This document shows positions 49,610 to 58,018 of a stretch of 64,000 nucleotides of DNA, piece by piece. The notes below the pieces were generated by a model, which saw only the letters and a list, made by a program, of their open reading frames with translations, made no database searches and was not told the origin of the DNA. The stretch is taken from assembly GCF_027923225.1 (NCBI RefSeq), contig NZ_BSDI01000044.1, forward strand, positions 1 through 64,000, read 5' to 3'. The position numbers and the translations under genes were made by a program. Numbering within the stretch: the stretch's first letter is position 1; every line of letters starts with the position of its first letter. This DNA comes from Phytohabitans aurantiacus. Lineage in GTDB: Bacteria > Actinomycetota > Actinomycetes > Mycobacteriales > Micromonosporaceae.

Positions 49610-51178
49610 GTGACGTACAGGTTCGCGGAAGAGTCGGGCACCGTCCGGGCGTGGGGTGCCGCGCCCGTGGTCGGTGCCGGCATCGCGGCCGCGCTGCTGG
49701 TCATCCTGATCGGATACCTGATCTCCCGAGGTGTACGCCGCCGCACGCCCGCGATCGCCGGCCGCCCGCCGTACCGTGGTCCGACACCCGCGCAGCGCGG
49801 CTCCCGGCCGGCTGGCGGCTCGCGTCCACGCGGTCCCGTGTACGGCACAGCGCCCGCGCCGCTCTCCTCATCCATGCCGCGCTCCTCAGCCCCTCCGCGT
49901 TCCCCTTCCCCTCCGCGTTCCCCTTCCCCTCAGCGCTCGTCAGCTCCTTCGGGTTCCTTTGCTCCTCCCCCGCCCCCGTCGCGTTTGGTTCAGGCTCCTG
50001 ATTACGGCGCTCCGGCGGGTGCGTCGCCGCGCTCGTCGGCTTCGCGGTCGGGCCGCGCGCCCGGGTACGGTGCGGCGGCGCCTGATGCGAGGCCGGGGCA
50101 GGACGGCGGGCCCAGCCAGTGGTTCGGCCCGGGCGGAGGGCCCGCATCCCGTTCGTTCAATGGCGCGCCCGCGCCGGATCCGCGCTCAGGGCGCGACGAC
50201 GCACTCGGCCAGCGCACAGGTTTCGACGGCGCGTCTGGACAGCGCCCGGACTTCGACGGCGCGGCTGGACCGCACTCGGGCCTTAATGGGGCGGCTGGAC
50301 CGCGTTCGGGCCGCGAGTTTGGCGCTGCTGGCGCCGCTTCGCCAGGGTCGCGCTCGGACCGGGACTACGCGGCGGGCCAGGCGGCAAGCGATGACCCGCG
50401 CACCGCGGGATACCAGCCTCCGGTCCCCGCGTCCCGATACCGCGCCCAGGTCGACGCCGCCGTCGAACGCGGCCGGGCCCGCACCGCCGAACGCACCGTC
50501 GGCGAACGCACGCAGGACCTCCTGGCCCGGCAGCTCGCGCTCATCAGCGAACTGGAAGCCACGGAAACCGACCCCGAACGCCTCGACGCGCTGTTCCGCC
50601 TTGACCACCTGACCGTCCAATTGCGACGACAAGACGCCAGCCTCCGCGCCCTGCGCGGCGAGGAACCCGTCCGCTGGTGGAATCAGCCGGCACCACTGTC
50701 CGATGTGGCCATAGCGGCGGCGTCCGAAGTGGAGCAATATCGGCGGATCGAGGTACTGTGCCTGCCGACCGTAGAGGTCGCACCGTGGGCCGTCGTCGAC
50801 GTCGTCCACCTGCTGGCCGAGCTGCTCGACAACGCGACAATGTTCTCTCCGGCCGGCTCACCCGTCCACGTGGTGGGCGGCACCCTGCGAGACGGCCGCA
50901 TCCTCGTCGACATCCACGACGGCGGCCCCGGCATGGAGCCCGAGGTTCTCGACCAACTCAACGCCCGCCTGAACGGCCAAGCCGGTCTGGACGCCGGCGA
51001 AACGACAACCTCCGGCCTCATGGTCGTCGAACGGCTGGCCCGGCGGCTCCGCGCGAGAGTGGCACTGTTCCCGTGGGGCGACGCGGGCATGACGTCGCGC
51101 GTCATCCTGCCGGGCAAGCTCGTCCGCCCAGTCGTAGCCGCCAACCCCCGCCTGAAAACCCTCCCCCGCGGCCGCTAA
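49610..51178 (+). CDS. CvnA-like sensor kinase, orphan
   Basis: This 522-residue protein starts at GTG 49610 (VTYRFAEESG) with GGGGGGAGCC upstream. One N-terminal membrane span (VVGAGIAAALLVILIGYLI) is followed by a long low-complexity region rich in Pro, Ser, Arg and Gly (about residues 50-250), including repeats like FDGASGQRPDFDGAAG. The kinase part has a conservon-type dimerisation helix, LFRLDHLTVQLRR with a candidate phospho-His, and an HATPase domain (HLLAELLDNATMFSP, DGGPGM, SGLMVVERLARRL). CvnA kinases are normally followed by roadblock, DUF742 and GTPase genes; none follow here, only repeats. It may work with partners elsewhere or be decaying. Confidence 0.85.
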   Translation: MTYRFAEESGTVRAWGAAPVVGAGIAAALLVILIGYLISRGVRRRTPAIAGRPPYRGPTPAQRGSRPAGGSRPRGPVYGTAPAPLSSSMPRSSAPPRSPSPPRSPSPQRSSAPSGSFAPPPPPSRLVQAPDYGAPAGASPRSSASRSGRAPGYGAAAPDARPGQDGGPSQWFGPGGGPASRSFNGAPAPDPRSGRDDALGQRTGFDGASGQRPDFDGAAGPHSGLNGAAGPRSGREFGAAGAASPGSRSDRDYAAGQAASDDPRTAGYQPPVPASRYRAQVDAAVERGRARTAERTVGERTQDLLARQLALISELEATETDPERLDALFRLDHLTVQLRRQDASLRALRGEEPVRWWNQPAPLSDVAIAAASEVEQYRRIEVLCLPTVEVAPWAVVDVVHLLAELLDNATMFSPAGSPVHVVGGTLRDGRILVDIHDGGPGMEPEVLDQLNARLNGQAGLDAGETTTSGLMVVERLARRLRARVALFPWGDAGMTSRVILPGKLVRPVVAANPRLKTLPRGR

Positions 51179-51323
51179 CCCACCCTCCTCCCCATCCATC
51201 AAGAAGCCCTGGCCCTCCTTCAGGTGGCTGAAGGAGCGGCAACCCAGCCCGCGCCCGTCCTCTCGGCGGCGCCGCCACCCACCCGTGACAGCATGTCGCC
51301 ACGCCGTGCACACCTCCCGCCGA

Positions 51324-51820
51324 CCGATCAAGGGCAAACGCACGCGGTTGGATCTCTTTCTCCGCGCACGTCCGCCCCCAGCCCAGCCCGGCACGGCGTG
51401 TCGCCACGCCCCCTCCGCCGATCAAGGCCGAATGCACGCGGTTGGATCTCATTTCCACGCACGTCCGCCCCCAGACCAGCCCAGCACGGCGTGTCGCCAC
51501 GCCCCACACGCCGATCAAGGGCAAACGCACGCGGTTGGATCTCTTTTCGCGTGCATTCGCCCTTGATCCATGCGATTGCCCTTGATCGGCGCGCAGGGGG
51601 CGCGCCCGCCCTCAGCGGGCCCCTTTCGGGTCAGGACGAACGCACGCGGTTGGATCTCTTTTTCGCGTGCATTCGGCCTTGATCCATGCGGTTGCCCTTG
51701 ATCGGCGCGCAGGAGCGCGCGCGCCCTCAGCGGGCCCCTTTCGGGTCAGGACGAACGCACGCGGTTCGATCTCCTTTCCGCGTGCATTCGCCCTTGATCC
51801 ATGCGAATGCCCCTGATCGG
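51324..51820. repeat. Tandem array of the GATCAAGG-type repeat
   Basis: Five related units fill most of the 1040-bp gap after the kinase gene. The first three start CCGATCAAGG at 51324, 51418 and 51511 (period 93-94 bp). The last three share CCTTGATCCATGCG near 51561, 51677 and 51792 (period about 115 bp). Each holds ACGCACGCGGTTGGATCTC and a GCGTGCATTCG motif. Units differ at several positions, so the array is old. Any reading frame through it only repeats. The rest of the gap (51836-52021) shows nothing I can identify. Confidence 0.88.
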
Positions 51821-52021
51821 CCGTTGGGAATTAGCGATCGGCATCGGGGCAAGAGCCGAACATCACGGTCGGCCAGGCGCCAACGGCGCCCGGCGACCCG
51901 GATTGCCCTATCCGCGCTGCCGCAGGTCGGGCTGCGAACGTCCTCGCCAAGCACGTCCCTGACGCCTCGGCGGAGCGAAGTCATCGCCACGATGCACAGC
52001 CGGCGGCGATGCCGGACCGGC

Positions 52022-52105
52022 GAACTGGTTGTGTAGTCGCGGAGGGTGAGGCCGCGGGAGCAACGGGCATGGACCGCGACGGGCATCGCGGTAGCTCAAA
52101 ACCCG
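52022..52105 (-). repeat. Dispersed repeat, copy C (degenerate)
   Basis: Read on the minus strand this carries GAGCTACCGCGATGC, GTTGCTCCCGCGGCCTCACC and CTACACAACC, matching the interior of copies A and B over about 80 bp. Ends and terminal repeats are not recognisable. It lies just upstream of the DUF222-HNH gene. Confidence 0.65.
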
Positions 52106-52219
52106 ATCCTGAACTTGATCCTCAAGGCCGCCTGCCAAATTTTCGCGGACCGGCGTGTCGCGCCCGGCGTGGCGCTTTTTGGGGCAGCGATCTTCGCACG
52201 GACGTACGAGAATCAATGT

Positions 52220-53458
52220 GTGCGAGAAGCGTTGGAGCAGCTCAGGAGCGTGGCTGGCCGGTGCGCCGGCGCTCCGGTGTGGTCGCTGCACGATGCCGAT
52301 CTCGTCGACGCTGTGCACGCCATCCACGACGCCGAGCAGATGCTCGCCGCCGCCAAGCTCCACCTTGTCCGGGAGATCGACGGCCGAAACCTGCCCATCG
52401 CTCAGGAAGCAAGCAGCACTTCCGTCTGGTTGCGTGGACGCCTGCACATCAGCATCCACACGGCCGGGCGGATGGTCGACCTGGCGCGGGCGTTGGACCA
52501 GCGCCCGTCGCTGGATGCCGCGTTGTCCACCGCGGCGGTCAATGTCGAGCAGGCTCAGATCGTGGCCAAGACAGTCCACGACCTCACCGACGAGGCATCC
52601 GCCGACGTGGTCGACCTCGCCGAGAAGACCCTGATCGAGCAGCATGCCGACCAAGAGCCAGCCGTCTTGAGGAGACTCGCCGACCGGATTCTTGCCTACG
52701 TGGCCCCGGATCTGGCTGACGACGCGGATCGCCGGGCTGCCGAGCGCGACGAGAAGCGCGCCCAGCAGACGCGGGCGTTCGCACTGACCAACAACGGTGA
52801 CGGCCGGTTCCGCCTCGCCGGATGGCTCGACGCCGAAACCGCCGCCATCGTCAACGCCGCGTTGGATCCACTGTGTAAGCCGGATCACGAGCGGACGCCC
52901 GCCCAGCGGCGCGCGGACGCGCTCGTCGAGGTGTGCCAGCTAGCGCTGCGCACCGAGCAGCTGCCGGACAACGGCGGCGACCGGCCGCAGGTCGTGGTCA
53001 CAGTCCCGTACGACGTGGTTCGCAAGGAACTCCGAGACGGGCAGCTCGATTCCGGCGAAAGGCTCACCGCCGAGCAGGTGCGACGGCTGGCTTGCGACGC
53101 CCAGATCCTTCCCGTCGTGCTCGGCGGAGACGGGCAGATCCTCGACGTCGGGCAGCTACGGCGACTGTTTACCGGGCCGTTGCGGCGCGCGCTCGTGGCC
53201 CGCGATGGCGGGTGCGCGTTTCCTGGTTGTGATCGGCCACCGCGGTGGTGTGACGCGCACCATATCAAGGCGTGGGGTGCCGGCGGAGACACTGCTCTCG
53301 ACAACGGTGTCCTGCTGTGTGGCTACCACCATCGGCTCATCCACCGCGGCGAGTGGGAAGTCCGTATGGGCGCGGATGGGAAACCGGAGTTCATACCTCC
53401 GTACTATGTGGATCCCGAGCGCAGGCCCCGGCGCAACATCTATCACCGGCGGCCATAG
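52220..53458 (+). CDS. DUF222-HNH endonuclease (13E12 repeat-family type)
   Basis: This 412-residue protein starts most plausibly at GTG 52220 (VREALEQLRS). The N-terminal 280 residues are DUF222 (DLVDAVHAIHDAEQMLAAAKLHLVREIDG, WLRGRLHISIHTAGRMVDLARAL, AALSTAAVNVEQAQIVA, LAGWLDAETAAIVNAALDPL). The C-terminal HNH nuclease has CAFPGCDRPPRWCDAHHIKAWGAGGDTALDNGVLLCGYHHRLIH with the zinc Cys pairs and catalytic His. The family is repeated many times in actinobacterial genomes, including the mycobacterial 13E12 repeats, and is thought to be mobile. Directly after its stop lies a truncated EamA transporter in the same frame, as if this gene replaced the transporter's front part. Confidence 0.9.
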   Translation: MREALEQLRSVAGRCAGAPVWSLHDADLVDAVHAIHDAEQMLAAAKLHLVREIDGRNLPIAQEASSTSVWLRGRLHISIHTAGRMVDLARALDQRPSLDAALSTAAVNVEQAQIVAKTVHDLTDEASADVVDLAEKTLIEQHADQEPAVLRRLADRILAYVAPDLADDADRRAAERDEKRAQQTRAFALTNNGDGRFRLAGWLDAETAAIVNAALDPLCKPDHERTPAQRRADALVEVCQLALRTEQLPDNGGDRPQVVVTVPYDVVRKELRDGQLDSGERLTAEQVRRLACDAQILPVVLGGDGQILDVGQLRRLFTGPLRRALVARDGGCAFPGCDRPPRWCDAHHIKAWGAGGDTALDNGVLLCGYHHRLIHRGEWEVRMGADGKPEFIPPYYVDPERRPRRNIYHRRP

Positions 53459-53461
53459 GAG

Positions 53462-53722
53462 CGCGTCGCGCTGGGTGTCGTTGTTGGTTTTCCGCTGTTC
53501 ACGTCGCTCGCGCTGACCATGCTGCTCGGCGAGCCGGTCACACCGGCCTCGATCCCGGCGGCGCTGGCGGTGCTGGCCTGCGTCGTGCTGATCCAGCGCA
53601 CGCGTTCACGGGATGAGGACCGCCGCGAGATCGAGTACGGGCGTAGCAGGCGTTTGGACCCCCGAAACGGCGGGCACCGTCAATACATCAGCAAACCGAG
53701 ACCGGGGAGGGGGATCGGATGA
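53462..53722 (+). pseudogene. Remnant of an EamA/DMT transporter (C-terminal end)
   Basis: The frame right after the HNH stop encodes LGVVVGFPLFTSLALTML and LGEPVTPASIPAALAVLACVVLIQRTR, the last membrane spans of an EamA-type drug/metabolite transporter. The other eight spans are missing and no start codon precedes it, so the gene is broken. Its TGA stop overlaps the next start by four bases (ATGA), suggesting that the intact gene was once coupled to the small HATPase gene. Confidence 0.72.
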
Positions 53723-54102
53723 TCGACGCACGCGTGACGCTGCCCCGTGAGCGGTGGACGGTGCCGGTGGCGCGCCACCTGGCGCGGGTACTGCTCGACG
53801 GCGCCCGCGTCACCGGCGACGCCCGCGACGACATCGAGATCGCCGTGAGCGAGGCGTGCGGCAACGCGGTGCGCCACGCGCGCCCCGCTGACCGGTACCA
53901 CTTGCGGCTGCACGTGGGCGGCGGCGCCTGCATGGTCGAGGTGGCCGACGAGGGCCCCGGCTTTACGCCTCCCGCGAGCCCGGCGTCGACGGGCGCCAGC
54001 TCTGGACGCGGGCTCGCGATCATCAGGCGGCTCGCCGACGAGCTGGAGGTGCGGCGCCGCCGGCCAGGCACCTTGGTGCGTTTCCGCAAACGCCTTGCCT
54101 AA
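53719..54102 (+). CDS. Small HATPase protein (anti-sigma/RsbW-like)
   Basis: This 127-residue protein starts at ATG 53719. It is a lone GHKL ATPase domain: N-box EIAVSEACGNAVRHA, G1-box DEGPGF, and G2-box GRGLAIIRRLADEL. Such proteins act as serine kinases and anti-sigma factors in partner-switch circuits, phosphorylating STAS proteins. The STAS protein at 5786 is a possible partner only by type, since it lies 48 kb away. The start overlaps the stop of the broken transporter. Confidence 0.85.
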   Translation: MIDARVTLPRERWTVPVARHLARVLLDGARVTGDARDDIEIAVSEACGNAVRHARPADRYHLRLHVGGGACMVEVADEGPGFTPPASPASTGASSGRGLAIIRRLADELEVRRRRPGTLVRFRKRLA

Positions 54103-54128
54103 GATGAAGGCGCTGAGGGAGGAGGGGC

Positions 54129-54182
54129 ATGAGCCACACCGCCATCACAGAAGCGGAGCAGCCCCTCCCCGCCCGCGCATGA
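54129..54182 (+). CDS. 17-residue leader peptide coupled to the SDR
   Basis: ATG 54129 has an excellent ribosome site (GGGAGGAGGGGC) and encodes MSHTAITEAEQPLPARA. Its TGA stop overlaps the ATG of the following SDR gene (ATGA), while the SDR itself lacks a good ribosome site. Translation of the SDR therefore probably depends on this short frame. No run of one amino acid that would suggest classical attenuation is present. Confidence 0.55.
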   Translation: MSHTAITEAEQPLPARA

Positions 54183-54925
54183 ACGATCGCGGTTCGGCAC
54201 TGGTCACGGGCGCCTCGCGGGGGTTGGGCGCGGTCATCGCGCGGCGGCTCGCCGCCGACGGGTGGCCGGTCGCCGTCAACTACCACGCCAATGCCGAGAC
54301 CGCCGCGCGGCTCGTCGCGGAGATCCGCGACGCGGGCGGCACGGCCGAGGCGTACCGCGCGGACGTCACCGACGAGGCGGGCGTCGCCGACCTGGTGGCA
54401 CGAGTGGGCGCCGACCTGGGCGATGTCGAGGTGCTGGTGCCCAACGCCACCGGGCCGCAGCCGCTGGTGCCGGTCGAGGAGCTGACCTGGGAGGACCACC
54501 TCGACCAGCTCAGGTTCTTCGTGAAGAGCCCGACGCTGCTGGTGCGGGCGGTGCTGCCGGGCATGAAGGCGCGCGGCCGGGGCCGGGTGATCCAGATCGG
54601 CTCCGACATCGTGGAGCGCGCGCTGCCGAACTGCTCGGCGTACCTGGCCGCCAAGGCGGCGCAGCTCGGCCTCACCCGGAGCTGGTCGCGCGAGCTGGGC
54701 CGGCACAACATCACGGTCAACCTGGTCGCGCCGGGCTGGATACCGGTCGAGCGGCATGCGGGTGCGACGGAGGAGTCGCTCCGGCGGTACGCCGATGACG
54801 TGGCGCTGCGCCGTATCGGCACACCTGACGATATCGCCGCGATGGTGTGCTTCCTCGCGTCGGACGCGGCGGGGTTCATAACGGGCGAACGGGTCGCCGT
54901 CAACGGCGGTCACACCCTCGGTTGA
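54179..54925 (+). CDS. SDR-family oxidoreductase
   Basis: This 248-residue short-chain dehydrogenase starts at ATG 54179. The NAD(P) loop is LVTGASRGLGAVIAR, followed by VAVNYHANAETA (a pattern typical of NADP-using 3-oxoacyl-ACP reductase-like SDRs), VLVPNATGP, and the active site NCSAYLAAKAAQ with Tyr and Lys and Ser in QIGSDIV. The ending ITGERVAVNGGHTLG is normal. Substrate unknown. It is translationally coupled to a 17-residue leader frame and lies 76 bp after the HATPase gene, so the two may share a message. Confidence 0.85.
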   Translation: MNDRGSALVTGASRGLGAVIARRLAADGWPVAVNYHANAETAARLVAEIRDAGGTAEAYRADVTDEAGVADLVARVGADLGDVEVLVPNATGPQPLVPVEELTWEDHLDQLRFFVKSPTLLVRAVLPGMKARGRGRVIQIGSDIVERALPNCSAYLAAKAAQLGLTRSWSRELGRHNITVNLVAPGWIPVERHAGATEESLRRYADDVALRRIGTPDDIAAMVCFLASDAAGFITGERVAVNGGHTLG

Positions 54926-55003
54926 GCGAACCTCCCCAGGCATGGGCGCCACCGCCGGCGGGTATGGGAAGAGTGTCATTCCCCCATGCGAAGGAGGCCG
55001 GTC

Positions 55004-55240
55004 GTGGGTATCGGCACGAGCATCTTCCTGATCGCGGTCGGCGCGATCCTGACGTTCGCACTCGAGACCAGCGTGGCCGGCATAGACCTCGACGTCGTCG
55101 GCTGGATCCTCATGGCGGCCGGGGTTCTCGGCCTCATCATGACCACGCTGATCTGGGGTCGGCGCCGCACGCCGGTGACCGAGGAACCCGTCGAGTACCG
55201 GCGGGTCGAGGAGCGCCGCGACGTCCGCCCGCCGCTGTAA
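55004..55240 (+). CDS. Small DUF6458-type membrane protein
   Basis: This 78-residue protein starts at GTG 55004 with AAGGAGG upstream, the usual family start (V/MGIGTSIFLIAVGAILTFALET). It has two membrane helices (SIFLIAVGAILTFAL and VGWILMAAGVLGLIMTTLIW) with the family's DLDVVGWIL linking segment, then a charged tail. The family is widespread in actinobacteria as single small membrane proteins; function unknown. It is an independent gene between the SDR and the kinase. Confidence 0.85.
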   Translation: MGIGTSIFLIAVGAILTFALETSVAGIDLDVVGWILMAAGVLGLIMTTLIWGRRRTPVTEEPVEYRRVEERRDVRPPL

Positions 55241-55378
55241 CCGGCATTGACCTGCGGATATTCGACGCAGGTCGACGTCGAGCCGCGCGCCGCCTGGCCG
55301 GTCCACATCGGATCGGCCAGGACGGCCGCAACACGGCCGCTAGGTGTGTTGGGGTGGTGTGCGGCAGACTGTGCCGTT

Positions 55379-56908
55379 GTGGAGGCGCTCCAACTACTGG
55401 GTGGCCGGTACCGGCTGCACGAGAAGGTCGGCGAGGGCGGTATGTCCGTCGTCTGGCGGGCTACCGATGAGGTGCTCCGCCGGCCGGTCGCCGTCAAGGT
55501 ACTGGCCGGCCGGTTCGTGACCGACGCCGCCGCCCGCCTGCGCATCCAAGCGGAGGCCCGGGCCGCGGCGCGCCTCACCCATCCATGTGTCGCGAGCGTC
55601 TACGACTACGGAGAGTCGCACTCCGAGAGCGGCCATCTCGTGCCGTTCGTGGTGATGGAGCTGCTCAGCGGCCCGACCCTCAGCCGGCGGCTGGCCGACG
55701 GTCCGCTGCCGCCCGCCGACGCGCTGAAGGTCTGCGCCGAGGTCGCCAGCGGGCTGGCCGCCGCGCACGCCGCCGGGCTCGTGCACCGCGACGTCAAACC
55801 GGCCAACGTGATGCTGACGCCGGCCGGCGCGAAGGTCGTCGACTTCGGCATCGCGGCCGCCGCCGGACCGCGCGACGACGTGGACCCTTACAGCGACCTT
55901 TTTGGTACGCCGGCGTACCTCGCGCCCGAACGGCTGGTCGGCGGCGACGTGGTGCCCGCCTCGGACGTGTACGCGCTGGGCCTGCTGCTGCACGGCGCCC
56001 TGCTGGGGCGGCTGCCGTGGGAAGCCGAGACCACCACCCAGATGCTGGCCGCCCACGTGTACGTCGAGCCGGCACCACTGCCGCCGATCCAGGGCGTACC
56101 GGCGGCCGTGGTCGAGCTGGCGCGGCGCTGCCTGGCGAAGAACCCCGCCGACCGGCCCACCGCGAGCGACGTCGCCAGCGAGTTGGCCGCCGCCGCGTCG
56201 ACCGCCGCGACCGCTGGCTTGTCGACGCCCGCCGAGACTCCCGAGCCGGCTGCCGTCTCCGCTACGGGTGCGGCACTGGCAGTGCGCTCGGCCGGCACCG
56301 GGTCGCTCGTCGACCCCGGTTCGGAGGCGACCACCGCGGAGGTGCGGGCGGGGCGGAGCGGGCGGCGCCGGGTCCTGCTGTTCGCGACCGCTGGCGCCGT
56401 GGCGATCCTGGCCGTCACCGCCGTGATGCTGATCATCGAGCCGACCGTCAAGGACGCGTCGGTCGCCGAGGCCGACGTGACCCACAGCGCCCCGGCCGGC
56501 GGCAGCGCTGGCGACGCCAAGGACCCCTCGGCCGCCCCGACGACGCCGGCCCCCGCGACGGCCGGTCGCGGGCCGGCCAGTACCGCCACCGCCGCGCCGA
56601 AACCCACCAAGACGGGCGCCACGGCCTCGCCGCGCACGACCGCGCCCACCCGGCCCGTCGAGACGGCTACGGCCACGGCCAACCCGGTGGCGGCCAAGCA
56701 GCGCACGCTGACGTCCGCGGGCGGCACGGTGCTCGCCGAATGCGTCGGCTCCACGGCCGAGGTGCTGACTTGGGAGCCAGCCGACGGATACACGGTGAAG
56801 CGGGTCGCACCGGGGCCGGCGGAGACGGTGGGGGTCGTGTTCGCCGGTTCACCGAACGTACGCATGCGCATCCGCTGCAACTCCAATGGCGTGCCGCATC
56901 TGGTTTGA
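55379..56908 (+). CDS. Membrane serine/threonine protein kinase (Pkn type)
   Basis: This 509-residue kinase begins at GTG 55379 (VEALQLLGGRYRLHEKVGEGGMSVVWRA). Catalytic motifs are complete: VAVKVLAG (ATP Lys), LVHRDVKPANVML (catalytic loop), VVDFGIAAA (metal-binding Asp), GTPAYLAPERL and SDVYALGLLLH. A Pro/Ala/Thr-rich juxtamembrane region and one span (VLLFATAGAVAILAVTAVMLII, about residue 345) lead to an outside domain of about 140 residues with many Thr, ending in a small Cys pair region (LAECVGSTAEVL, MRIRCNSNG). It probably relays an external signal to regulators; the target is unknown. The stop overlaps the promoter of the next gene. Confidence 0.92.
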   Translation: MEALQLLGGRYRLHEKVGEGGMSVVWRATDEVLRRPVAVKVLAGRFVTDAAARLRIQAEARAAARLTHPCVASVYDYGESHSESGHLVPFVVMELLSGPTLSRRLADGPLPPADALKVCAEVASGLAAAHAAGLVHRDVKPANVMLTPAGAKVVDFGIAAAAGPRDDVDPYSDLFGTPAYLAPERLVGGDVVPASDVYALGLLLHGALLGRLPWEAETTTQMLAAHVYVEPAPLPPIQGVPAAVVELARRCLAKNPADRPTASDVASELAAAASTAATAGLSTPAETPEPAAVSATGAALAVRSAGTGSLVDPGSEATTAEVRAGRSGRRRVLLFATAGAVAILAVTAVMLIIEPTVKDASVAEADVTHSAPAGGSAGDAKDPSAAPTTPAPATAGRGPASTATAAPKPTKTGATASPRTTAPTRPVETATATANPVAAKQRTLTSAGGTVLAECVGSTAEVLTWEPADGYTVKRVAPGPAETVGVVFAGSPNVRMRIRCNSNGVPHLV

Positions 56909-56932
56909 GCGATCTAACAGCACTGTTATATC
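56905..56932 (+). promoter_or_regulatory. Promoter with operator-like palindrome for prolyl aminopeptidase
   Basis: TTGAGC (56905-56910, overlapping the kinase stop) and TATATC (56927-56932) are 16 bp apart. Between them TAACAGCACTGTTA (56915-56928) is an inverted repeat TAACAG-N2-CTGTTA, placed to block RNA polymerase when a regulator binds. The start GTG at 56941 is eight bases from the -10 box, so the message is nearly leaderless. Confidence 0.6.
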
Positions 56933-56940
56933 GTCGTCGG

Positions 56941-57897
56941 GTGGATCTCTACGCGGCAGTCGCACCCCATGATCACGGCATGCTCGACGTTGGTGACGGC
57001 CACCGCGTGTACTGGGAGGTCCGCGGCAACCCGAACGGCAAGCCCGCCGTGGCGGCGCATGGCGGGCCCGGCTCCGGGTGCGGACCCTTCTGGCAGCGGT
57101 TATTCGACCCCGAGGCGTACCGCGTGGTGCTCTTCGACCAGCGCGGCTGCGGCCGCAGTACCCCGGACGCCGGTGACTGGACCGTCGACCTGTCCACGAA
57201 CACCACCCACCACCTGCTCGCCGACATGGAACGCCTGCGCGAGCACCTGGGCATCGACCGCTGGCTCGTCATCGGCGGCTCGTGGGGCTCGGTGCTCGGG
57301 CTCGCGTACGCGCAGCGGCATCCGGACCGCGTCACCGAGGCGATCCTGTTCAGCATCCCCACCCGCCCTCGACGGGCCAACGAGTGGATCACGCGATCGA
57401 TGGGCCGCGTCTTCCCCGCCGAATGGGCGCGGTTCCGCGACGGCGTACCAGAAGAAGACCGCGACGGCGACCTCGCCGGCGCCTACGCCCGGCTGCTCGC
57501 GGACCCCGATCCGGAGGTTCGGGAGCGGGCCGCGGTGACCTGGTGCGAGTGGGAGGACACGCACGTGGCCACCGGCCGCGACCCGAAGCCCGACCCGCGC
57601 TACCAGGATCCGGCGTTCCGGATGACGTTCGCGCGGCTGGTGACCCACTACTGGAGCAACGGCTGCTGGCTGGACGACGACGAACTGCCCGACGGTGCGG
57701 CGAAGCTGGCCGGCGTCCCGGGCGTGCTCGTGCACGGACGCCTCGACATCAGCAGTCCGCTCGACGACGCCTGGGAACTGGCCCAGCGCTGGCCGGGCAG
57801 CGAGCTGGTCGTCGTCGGCGAGGCCGCGCACGGCGCCGGTCACCCGGACATGCAAAACGCGCTGCTCGCGGCGACCGACCGCTTCCGCGGGCGCTGA
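56941..57897 (+). CDS. pip: Prolyl aminopeptidase
   Basis: This 318-residue alpha/beta-hydrolase starts at GTG 56941. It releases N-terminal proline from peptides. Family motifs: AAHGGPGSGCGPFWQRLFDP (oxyanion region), VLFDQRGCGRSTPDAG, the nucleophile elbow VIGGSWGSVLGLAYAQRHP with the catalytic Ser, WENT-like WCEWEDTHV, a catalytic Asp in VLVHGRLDISSP and a His in GEAAHGAGHPD. The length and the DQRGCGRS motif fit peptidase S33. Codon 54 is a rare TTA. The promoter carries a likely operator. Confidence 0.93.
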   Translation: MDLYAAVAPHDHGMLDVGDGHRVYWEVRGNPNGKPAVAAHGGPGSGCGPFWQRLFDPEAYRVVLFDQRGCGRSTPDAGDWTVDLSTNTTHHLLADMERLREHLGIDRWLVIGGSWGSVLGLAYAQRHPDRVTEAILFSIPTRPRRANEWITRSMGRVFPAEWARFRDGVPEEDRDGDLAGAYARLLADPDPEVRERAAVTWCEWEDTHVATGRDPKPDPRYQDPAFRMTFARLVTHYWSNGCWLDDDELPDGAAKLAGVPGVLVHGRLDISSPLDDAWELAQRWPGSELVVVGEAAHGAGHPDMQNALLAATDRFRGR

Positions 57898-57909
57898 ACC
57901 GCCCCAAGA

Positions 57910-58010
57910 ACTCCATTTCAAGAGATGGCGGGCTACCGCGATGTCCGCGGCGGTCCAGGGCCGTTGCTCCCGCGGCCTCACCCTTCGCGGCCACACAACC
58001 CGTCCACTGG
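57910..58010 (+). repeat. Dispersed repeat, copy D (degenerate)
   Basis: This segment shares ATTTCAAGAGAT, GGGCTACCGCGATGTCCGCG, TTGCTCCCGCGGCCTCACCC and GGCCACACAACCC with copies A-C. It sits in the gap between the convergent prolyl aminopeptidase and CMD-family genes. The terminal inverted repeats are not recognisable, so it is a decayed or truncated copy. Confidence 0.7.
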
Positions 58011-58018
58011 AAGCCGCC

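Noticed and set aside
51324..51820. Regular repeats resembling a CRISPR array
   Set aside because: Units are 93-115 bp, mostly repeat with little unique spacer, differ from each other, and have no cas genes nearby.
52046..52219. Upstream extension of the HNH protein
   Set aside because: The DUF222 similarity starts at GTG 52220 and the upstream part lies in degenerate repeat copy C.
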